Below, piece after piece: positions 42,135-48,102 of a DNA stretch of 48,102 nt. The notes under the pieces were generated by a model, which did no database searches, was not told the origin of the DNA, and was given only the letters and a program-made list of their open reading frames with translations. Position 1 is the first letter of the stretch; the number at the start of each line of letters is the position of its first letter. Source of the DNA: Planctomycetota bacterium (GTDB lineage: Bacteria > Planctomycetota > UBA1135 > GCA-002748355). The position numbers were made by a program, and so were the translations under genes. The stretch is taken from positions 1 through 48,102 of the forward strand of contig JAJRTL010000104.1 in assembly GCA_024278315.1 (NCBI GenBank), in the 5' to 3' direction.

Positions 42135-45100
42135 ATGAATGCCCCAACCAAGATCCTCCTCACCCTCCTCACCCTGGGAAGTATCGGTGGTGCCGGATAC
42201 TACCTCCTGGACGGACAGGGGAGACACAGCATCAGCCTGGGCGATGACGGCAGTTTCATCGATCCGATCGAGGGTGAGGACGACCCCTCCTCGGGGCTGG
42301 AATCCTCCCGTGAGGAGGGCGATGCCGAGGCTGACGGCACAGGCAGACAGAGCCTCGAGATCGAACTGGACCAGAAGATCAGCGGCTCAGGTCCGACCGC
42401 CATGGCCAGGCTCCAGGTCGAAGGACGCGTTCTGACCAAGGACGGACGGCCTGTCAAGAACGCCAAGGTGGATGTGTTCGCCCGGAAGAGCTTCGACTTC
42501 CGCCGCACGATGCGTCGTGGTAATTGGCGCGAGGCCATGAACTCGTCCGAAGCCAGGAACTGGATGAGTCGTCGAGGTGACTACAAGCCCAAGAAGATCG
42601 GCGATGGACTGCTGACGGATGACGAGGGTCGCTTCACGATGGATGCCGAGACCTTCACGAGCGCCGAGGTCGAGCTCACGGTCCAGCACGAGATCTACGC
42701 CCCGGTCGTCGTGAACCGCGAATGGAAAGAAGAAGAGGGCAAACTGGTTCTCGACAAGATCGAAGTCGAAGCCGGAGGGAAGATCATCGGCACCGTGCTG
42801 AGCAAGAGTGGCTCACCTGTGACCAAGGCCAAGATCGGATTCGACCAGCGCTCGAGAGGGCGGCGGGGTCGAGGAGGATGGGGACGAAGGAGCTCTTCCG
42901 ACCGACTCAAGAAGCTCCTCGGCAATCTCGAGACCAACGAACTCGGTCAGTTCCTGATCCCGAATGCTCCACCCGGAGAGTTCAGCATCTCGGTGGACCA
43001 CCAGGACTACATCCCGAATCGCAGCGGAAACCTGAAGCTCGAACCCGGCGCCACGACCAACACTGGCGTCCTCTATCTCGAGCGCGGCGCCGTCCTGAGC
43101 GGGGTCGTTCGCAACCAGAAGGGTCAACCCGTCGTCAAGGCCAAGGTCAGCGCAACGGTCTCACAGGCCTTCGTCCGCAAGGAACTCGAAGCCCTCTTGA
43201 AAGCCCGGAATCTGGGCAGCATCGACAACGTCTGGCGCAACGACAAGGCACGCAACGATCCGCAGGTGAGCTACCTCCTGGGCCTGATGCAGGGTGGCCG
43301 CGGCGGCCGTGGCATGATGGGCATGCGCGGAGGAAGCCGGGCCAACAACGAAGTAGAAACCGACAAGGAAGGTCAGTACACCCTTGCGCGGCTTGCCCAT
43401 GCCCCCCTCGAGGTGCGTGTCCGGCATGGTGAATACCTGGACGAGAACAAGAAGGGCATCGACCCGGATCAGACTCCCAAGCTGGACATCCTTGTCGAGA
43501 AGAGGCTCAATCTGAGCGGTGTCGTTCTCAATGCTTCCACCGGTGAGGGTCTGGAGAACTTCGGTATCCGTGCACGCAGGATCCAGGCGCAGGATCTTCC
43601 GGAGAACATCCGCCAGACCTTGGGATTGACGGTGCCTGACAATCAAGGCCGTGGCAATCGAGGGCGCGACGGCGGAACCCGCAGAAACAACCGCGGCAAC
43701 AGGGATGGCGGCAGCAATCGCAACGGCAGTAATCGCAACGGCAGCAATCGCAACGGCAGCAATCGCAACGGCAGCAATCGCAATCAACCTGCCAAGGGTG
43801 GCCAGAAGTCCAAGCGTACCCCACGCAAGATGACCCCTGAGCAGATGCGCCGCCAGGCGGAGCGGCAGGCGCGCCAGGTGGCAGCCAAGCAGAAGCGGCA
43901 GCTGGAACAAGATCGCAGAGATGCGCAGCGCAAGGCCAGGACCCTGGAGAGGGACAGGCAGAAGCTCCGGAGTTTCGGCAACTCAGGGATTCCTTTCCGT
44001 GGCAACAGCGAGATCACCAAGCACGCGAAGGGCGGCTTCAGCCTGGAACGCCTCAATCCAGGACTCTATGTCCTCGACATCCATGCCCCCGGGTTTCGCA
44101 AGATCGCGGCAGGCCCCTACAGATTGGAGAAGGGTGCACCCCTTCCATCGATTCAGATCCGCTTGCAACGTGGACGAATCATCCAAGGCGTGGTCGCCAC
44201 ACGGAGGGGCAAGGCCATCCCGGGAGCCGAGGTGGAGCTCTTCATCCCCCCCACGGCTCAGGCTCAGGCCAACGCGAACCAGAACAACTTCATGGCGGGT
44301 CTCTTCCGGCGGGGCCAGAACAACGGCACGCGCCTGGATCGTGTGCGGACAGATGGCGAAGGGAAGTTCCAGATCGACGGACAGGGCAACGGTATCTACC
44401 GACTCGTCATTCGTGCCGAGGGATACGCGAGCCAGACACAGAAGGCTCTCCAGGTCAGCGGCAGGGATGTGACGGGGATCAAGATCAAGCTGGCACGGGC
44501 TGGCAAGATCTTCGGCAAGGTCCACAACCTGCCCGAGGAGGAACGCATCACCGTCACGATCAACGGAGACAACGGCACACGCAGGAACGTGAACGTGGAT
44601 GCGAACACCGGCGAGTACAGCGAAGGCGATCTCGATCCGGGGCGATATCTCGTACGCGTCAGGAAGGGAAACAACTTCATGGGTGGAGTCATGAGCGCTC
44701 TGGCCCAACCCGGTGGGGTCCAACCCAACGTGGTCCTGGGTGAGGGTGACGAACGACGATTCGATCTGAACGCCGGAGCCGAGGAGCTGGGCAAGATCGA
44801 GGGTATGATCTATCTCAATGGGGCACCGGTTGCCGGGCTGAGCATCCAGCTCGAACCCATCGAAGGCCAGGGAGGTCTCGACAAGAAGGCGCTCCAAGGG
44901 ATGGGGCGGATGCGTCGTTTCCTGGGCCGCATGTTCCAGGCCCGCACCAACAAGGAGGGGAAGTTCACACTCAACAACCTGCCGCCGGCCAACTATGACC
45001 TCTCGATCAAGAAGAGGGTCAAGGGCGGAGAGAAGGTCATCCACAAGGAAGTCGCCCGGATCACCCCCGGCGGACCGCAGCACCTGAACTACTCCCTCAT

Positions 45101-45458
45101 CCTCGGCCGTCTCAAGCTGACCGCAGTAGACCAGACGGGCAAGAAGGTCGGACGCGCGCGGATCCTGTTGGCCCTCTCCGCGGAGGCGGGAGGTCTGCAG
45201 CCCAAGGAGTGGAGGAATCTCGCCTCGTATCAGAGAGTGGACCTTCGGGGCGGCAAGCTGGATCTCAGGGATCTCAAGACGGGTGAATACCAGTACTACC
45301 TGACGGGACGCCAGCTGACGCCCCGACGCGATCGGCTCTTCATCGCCGCTCCACCCTCCACGAGCAACATCAAGATCCAGGTACAGAAGAAGCTCCCCAA
45401 GAAGAAGGCGGCTCCCAAGGGTCCCAGCACCAATGTCGCGGCTGGAGCGAAGAAGTAG
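42135..45458 (+). CDS. Giant envelope protein of carboxypeptidase-regulatory-like beta repeats
   Basis: An N-terminal hydrophobic helix (about 6-26) acts as signal anchor. Then about eight CarboxypepD_reg-like Ig modules follow, each with a G-x-V opening and a closing G-x-F/Y strand. Examples are VEGRVLTKDGRPVKNAKVDV, GKIIGTVLSKSGSPVTKAKI, SGVVRNQKGQPVVKAKVSAT, IQGVVATRRGKAIPGAEVEL and MIYLNGAPVAGLSIQLEPIE. Module 4 has a large insert with a Gly/Asn/Arg NGSNR repeat and a basic helix rich in Arg/Gln/Lys. The C-terminal tail is Lys/Pro/Ala-rich. AAGG lies seven bases before the ATG. Likely a surface or periplasmic structural or carbohydrate-binding protein. A small relative is encoded 32 bp downstream. 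Confidence 0.87.
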   Translation: MNAPTKILLTLLTLGSIGGAGYYLLDGQGRHSISLGDDGSFIDPIEGEDDPSSGLESSREEGDAEADGTGRQSLEIELDQKISGSGPTAMARLQVEGRVLTKDGRPVKNAKVDVFARKSFDFRRTMRRGNWREAMNSSEARNWMSRRGDYKPKKIGDGLLTDDEGRFTMDAETFTSAEVELTVQHEIYAPVVVNREWKEEEGKLVLDKIEVEAGGKIIGTVLSKSGSPVTKAKIGFDQRSRGRRGRGGWGRRSSSDRLKKLLGNLETNELGQFLIPNAPPGEFSISVDHQDYIPNRSGNLKLEPGATTNTGVLYLERGAVLSGVVRNQKGQPVVKAKVSATVSQAFVRKELEALLKARNLGSIDNVWRNDKARNDPQVSYLLGLMQGGRGGRGMMGMRGGSRANNEVETDKEGQYTLARLAHAPLEVRVRHGEYLDENKKGIDPDQTPKLDILVEKRLNLSGVVLNASTGEGLENFGIRARRIQAQDLPENIRQTLGLTVPDNQGRGNRGRDGGTRRNNRGNRDGGSNRNGSNRNGSNRNGSNRNGSNRNQPAKGGQKSKRTPRKMTPEQMRRQAERQARQVAAKQKRQLEQDRRDAQRKARTLERDRQKLRSFGNSGIPFRGNSEITKHAKGGFSLERLNPGLYVLDIHAPGFRKIAAGPYRLEKGAPLPSIQIRLQRGRIIQGVVATRRGKAIPGAEVELFIPPTAQAQANANQNNFMAGLFRRGQNNGTRLDRVRTDGEGKFQIDGQGNGIYRLVIRAEGYASQTQKALQVSGRDVTGIKIKLARAGKIFGKVHNLPEEERITVTINGDNGTRRNVNVDANTGEYSEGDLDPGRYLVRVRKGNNFMGGVMSALAQPGGVQPNVVLGEGDERRFDLNAGAEELGKIEGMIYLNGAPVAGLSIQLEPIEGQGGLDKKALQGMGRMRRFLGRMFQARTNKEGKFTLNNLPPANYDLSIKKRVKGGEKVIHKEVARITPGGPQHLNYSLILGRLKLTAVDQTGKKVGRARILLALSAEAGGLQPKEWRNLASYQRVDLRGGKLDLRDLKTGEYQYYLTGRQLTPRRDRLFIAAPPSTSNIKIQVQKKLPKKKAAPKGPSTNVAAGAKK
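43707..43781 (+). repeat. 15-bp tandem coding repeat (NGSNR)
   Basis: Five near-identical 15-bp units encode GGSNR followed by four NGSNR pentapeptides in the insert of the carboxypeptidase-regulatory repeat protein. Copies differ only by single silent bases, indicating recent slippage expansion. Confidence 0.9.
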
Positions 45459-45490
45459 CCAGCAAATCGCCGTCCCCGCCGTAGACTTCG

Positions 45491-46282
45491 GTGATGCGCG
45501 TCTTGGTCACACTTCTTGCCAGCTTCATCCTCGCCCTGGGCCTGCTCGGGGCTGGGCTCACGCTGCTGCATACATTGCCGACCAAGAATCGTCCGACGGA
45601 TCCCGGAATCCAGCTCCAGATCCCGGCCGACCTGAGGGTCTTCCCCCACCCCCTGGCACCACGACGCCAAGGAGCGGGTCCCAGTGACGCCTCGTTCCGG
45701 AGAGAAGTCCAGGGGGAGCTCAGACTCAGCGGACAGATCCAGGACGCGGGCAAGACGCAACTCGGACTCAAACTGATCCGCGTCGACGGAGGAGTGGGAT
45801 TGTTCCTGCGCAGGACGCAGCTGGGAGCCGACAGGATGTTCCAGTTCGAGGGCCTCGCAGCCGGACGGTACCAACTGATCGTCCATGAATCCCGCTCGGG
45901 CCAGATCCTGCTCGACAGGGCGGTCCTTCTCGAAGCGGATCGCAAGCTGGAGCTCTCACTGCCCGATGCCAGCATGGAGCGGGAACTGATCTTCTCCCTG
46001 GAGGGTGGAGAGCTACAAGAAGGAGCCATCCTCGTTCTCGAGAATGGTCGGTTCTTCCACCAACGCGTCCGCGGTCAGGCGGGCGGTCACTTCCTGGCCA
46101 AAGGCCTGCCGGTGGGGAAATTCCGCTACACGATCCGGGGACGGAGGGGCCCCAAGGCCGACCACTTGTCCTGGAAAGGAACGCTCCGCGTCGTCGCCCG
46201 TGCGGGGATCGAACCCATCCCGCCCTTGAAGATCCCTCTGGGAGAAGCCGAAAAGGATCCCGTCGACGACGGGGATCGATAG
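45491..46282 (+). CDS. Anchored protein with carboxypeptidase-regulatory-like domain, small relative
   Basis: GTG at 45491 or the adjacent ATG at 45494 starts a hydrophobic anchor (LVTLLASFILALGLLGAGLTLL) and a short linker. Then come two Ig-like modules: SGQIQDAGKTQLGLKLIRVD ending in FQFEGLAAGRYQLIV, and a second with HFLAKGLPVGKFRYTIRGRR. This is the same module type as in the 1107-aa protein 32 bp upstream, so the two likely form an operon and function together at the envelope. The C-terminus is acidic (EKDPVDDGDR). No Shine-Dalgarno is obvious. Confidence 0.78.
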   Translation: MMRVLVTLLASFILALGLLGAGLTLLHTLPTKNRPTDPGIQLQIPADLRVFPHPLAPRRQGAGPSDASFRREVQGELRLSGQIQDAGKTQLGLKLIRVDGGVGLFLRRTQLGADRMFQFEGLAAGRYQLIVHESRSGQILLDRAVLLEADRKLELSLPDASMERELIFSLEGGELQEGAILVLENGRFFHQRVRGQAGGHFLAKGLPVGKFRYTIRGRRGPKADHLSWKGTLRVVARAGIEPIPPLKIPLGEAEKDPVDDGDR

Positions 46283-46297
46283 CCCTCACGCTCACGC

Positions 46298-47209
46298 TCA
46301 CGAGTCGACGGGAACGAGCCTTTGATCTTCCACGCGAAAGAAGACGGGGGAGAGCGGGTGGCGCCCCCTGCCGTGCGCCTCTGCCAACTGTTCGCGCCAG
46401 GCGTCGCAGAGACCCTTTCGGGCTCCGTAGCACAGTTTGTCTCGTTCAGGGATACCAAACACAACGCTGTCGCCGAACCCTTTCCCGTAGAGCTGAAGGA
46501 GCAAGCGGGTTGCCGTGTAACCGTCACCCTCCTCGATGAACCGCAGCGCCATCGTCTCATGGTCGTCTACCATCAACGGCGTGCGATCGGGCTCCAATCT
46601 GGTCAGGTTCTCCATGGCCAGATTGTGGATGGCATCGAGGCTGGCTCCCCAGGACGCCAGGTGGGCTTCCGTCACGAAGACCATCGTCTCGGCCTCATCG
46701 ATGACGTAGCAGACCCTGAGATCCTCGACGAGCGGAGAGCGAACCAGCCTCGCTGGACCAAAGGTCGGTGAGTGGGATTGGATCCACTCCATGCCTCGGA
46801 TCTGTGGTAACAGGTCGGGGATCACCAGATCGAAGGGAAGATCTCCGACGCTGCTTTGATTCTCCTGCAGGAATTCGACGAGTTCCTGGACAAGCTCATG
46901 CAGCTGATGGCCGCGCACTTTGGCGAAGCGCAGAAGATCCGGCAAGGAGAGTACGGATTCTTGACGACCAAACGAGAGGATGAGCGCCTTGCCATCGGCA
47001 CTCAGTCCGGTCACTTCGCAGTCCCCCTCGCTCTTCTGGAGCTCAGCCTCGAAGAGTTCCAGGAGACGCATGAGTTGGCTGTCGACCGTATCCTGTGACG
47101 TCGGGGCAGCCTCAGCAACAAGCGGGCGAAATCGCCAGACCGCTGCAGCCAGGATCAGGATCGGAACGAGGATGAGGGTCCAGAGGAGCATCTCTCTTCT
47201 CTTCGACAC
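46298..47209 (-). CDS. DUF1444 (YtpQ-like) protein with N-terminal membrane anchor
   Basis: The GTG start gives a hydrophobic N-terminal helix (LLWTLILVPILILAAAVWRF), which Bacillus YtpQ lacks. The soluble part follows YtpQ order: LLPQIRGMEW (like the YPVIR segment), VCYVIDEAETMVFVTEAHLASW, IHNLAMENL, DGYTATRLLLQLYG, VVFGIPERDKL and, at the end, HPLSPVFFRVEDQRLVPV. Function of DUF1444 is unknown. It is convergent with the small Ig-module gene (15 bp apart) and divergent from the FHA-GAF gene. The gene probably stands alone. Confidence 0.75.
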   Translation of the reverse strand: MSKRREMLLWTLILVPILILAAAVWRFRPLVAEAAPTSQDTVDSQLMRLLELFEAELQKSEGDCEVTGLSADGKALILSFGRQESVLSLPDLLRFAKVRGHQLHELVQELVEFLQENQSSVGDLPFDLVIPDLLPQIRGMEWIQSHSPTFGPARLVRSPLVEDLRVCYVIDEAETMVFVTEAHLASWGASLDAIHNLAMENLTRLEPDRTPLMVDDHETMALRFIEEGDGYTATRLLLQLYGKGFGDSVVFGIPERDKLCYGARKGLCDAWREQLAEAHGRGRHPLSPVFFRVEDQRLVPVDS

Positions 47210-47321
47210 AGGATCCCGTCGGGATTGAGAATAGCCCAGTGGTTGCAGCTTCTGCTATCCTGGAAGCAACCATCCAGCCTCTCCCCCAGAGCCCCCGAGG
47301 CATTGCCCAGGTTTCCCAAAA

Positions 47322-48102
47322 TTGCGTCAGTATCGCCTACTCATCGCCGCCGGAGGTACTCTCAAGCCTCTCAGCCTCCAGGGGGAACGCTGGATCATGG
47401 GCCGTGCCGCGGATTGCGACATCCACATCCCCGACCCCCTGGTCAGTCGCCGGCACGCCCTCCTGTTCCTCGACGAGGGCGGACTGTGGCTCCGCGATCT
47501 GGGGGCTCGCAATCCGATCCTCTGCAATGAGGAAGCTCTGGGAGACGAAGCCAAGCAACTGAAGGACGGGGATCGCATCTGGGTCGGCAATACGCTCCTC
47601 TACGTCCAGACCCCCCATCGCATGGATGCTGAACTCGTCGAGCAGGAGACAGCCGTGGGCGAAGGGACCGTCTACCTCAGTCGGGGCCCGCTCGAAGACG
47701 GGGGTGAAGTCCTTCGCCTGCTGGGGGGGCTCGCGGAGTCTCTGCAGCCGGTCGAACAAGCCGAAGACGCAGCCAAACTCACGCTGGACTTCCTCCTCGA
47801 GCTACTGCCCAGCCACGCGGGATTCATCGCCCGCATCCACTCCCGGACGCACCTCAAGCTACTTCACATCGAGGGTCAGAAAACACAAGCTGGCACGCTC
47901 AAGCTCACCCAATCGCTGATCAAGGAGATCAAGAAGGCGGAGGCTCCCATCTGCATCCAGCCCGACCCGAAGAAGGAGCCGGTGGCCGGGCTCCTGGGCA
48001 GACTCGACAGCGGTGATTGCCTCTTCGCCAGTCCGCTCTACACGAGGGGTGAACTCACGGGTCTGATCTACCTGGAGCGCCCACTCCCCCGTGCGCGCAA
48101 CA
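47322..48102 (+). CDS. FHA-GAF signalling protein, start of gene (runs off the window)
   Basis: This gene is absent from the ORF track because it has no stop in the window and no ATG at its start. From the TTG at 47322 (AGG ten bases upstream; an in-frame TAG at 47232 and no ATG or GTG between) the frame is open to the right edge. Residues about 20-95 are an FHA domain: WIMGRAADCDIHIPDPLVSR, RRHALLFLDEGGLWLRDLGA and QLKDGDRIWVGNTLL, a phosphothreonine-binding fold. From about 130 a GAF-like sensor begins (AKLTLDFLLELLPSHAGFIA, ending CLFASPLYTRGELTGLIYLE). Such FHA-GAF heads usually precede an output domain such as a sigma-54 activator, guanylate cyclase or phosphatase, here beyond the edge. 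Confidence 0.85.
   Translation, partial: MRQYRLLIAAGGTLKPLSLQGERWIMGRAADCDIHIPDPLVSRRHALLFLDEGGLWLRDLGARNPILCNEEALGDEAKQLKDGDRIWVGNTLLYVQTPHRMDAELVEQETAVGEGTVYLSRGPLEDGGEVLRLLGGLAESLQPVEQAEDAAKLTLDFLLELLPSHAGFIARIHSRTHLKLLHIEGQKTQAGTLKLTQSLIKEIKKAEAPICIQPDPKKEPVAGLLGRLDSGDCLFASPLYTRGELTGLIYLERPLPRARN

Noticed and set aside
43707-43781. Tandem repeat as a possible CRISPR or satellite
   Set aside because: Units are 15 bp, contiguous without spacers, in frame and silent-differing; a coding slippage repeat.
43161-43910. 249-aa minus-strand ORF with AIAAVAIAAVAI repeats
   Set aside because: The repeats are the reverse reading of the NGSNR codons of the plus-strand repeat protein.

Overview
The window is GC-rich, densely coding Gram-negative bacterial chromosome. 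The gene content best fits a Planctomycetota-like organism: an N-terminal helix-turn-helix/acidic/C-terminal membrane-anchor protein, a 'GIIAVTGSYGVGTSVIYVID' protein of a type I associate with Planctomycetes, FGE-sulfatase-like domains (one fused to a Ser/Thr kinase), a DUF1573 lipoprotein and many lipoproteins. Some traits (HRDVSPSN-type kinase, RdgC-like protein) also occur in Myxococcota/deltaproteobacteria, so the phylum is an inference. No rRNA, tRNA, IS element, prophage or CRISPR array was seen, and no gene-free stretch exceeds 300 bases.

Layout. (1) 1-4065, plus strand: the 3' end of a basic Lys/His/Met-rich protein, a strong hairpin, then an aconitase operon carrying an RdgC-like gene and a partner. 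(2) 4071-10285, minus: a DUF5658 membrane protein, a GT-C/TPR membrane protein, a HEAT+VWA exported protein and a large acidic single-pass protein with PE-rich repeats. (3) 10419-20844, minus: housekeeping. Genes are selB, the C4 zinc-ribbon coiled-coil gene cdsZ, rpoD, dnaG, rsmA, an FGE-like lipoprotein, an OmpA-family lipoprotein and the HTH/anchor protein. (4) 21043-37526, minus: one long co-directional block. In transcription order it holds pilB-like, pilT, pilB-like, a 1428-aa kinase-FGE fusion, a lipoprotein, a PP2C phosphatase, pilC, a sensor histidine kinase, two overlapping CNNM/CBS proteins and a small anchored protein. (5) 37660-48102, mixed strands: DUF1573 lipoprotein, small lipoprotein, UMF1-type MFS transporter, a QueG-like 4Fe-4S protein interrupted by an in-frame UGA, a giant carboxypeptidase-regulatory-repeat protein with a small relative, a DUF1444 protein, and the start of an FHA-GAF protein that is missing from the ORF track.

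How the genes relate. The type IV pilus motor and platform genes (two PilB-type ATPases, PilT, PilC) are interleaved with a membrane Ser/Thr kinase, a PP2C phosphatase and a lipoprotein, with 1-10 bp spacings and start/stop overlaps. This suggests phospho-signalling coupled to pilus or secretion function. cdsZ-selB predicts selenocysteine decoding. The in-frame UGA in the Fe-S protein at 41500-41502 is therefore worth testing as Sec, although a nonsense mutation is the simpler reading. Non-ATG starts (GTG, TTG) are common and several were chosen from Shine-Dalgarno position or stop/start overlap.
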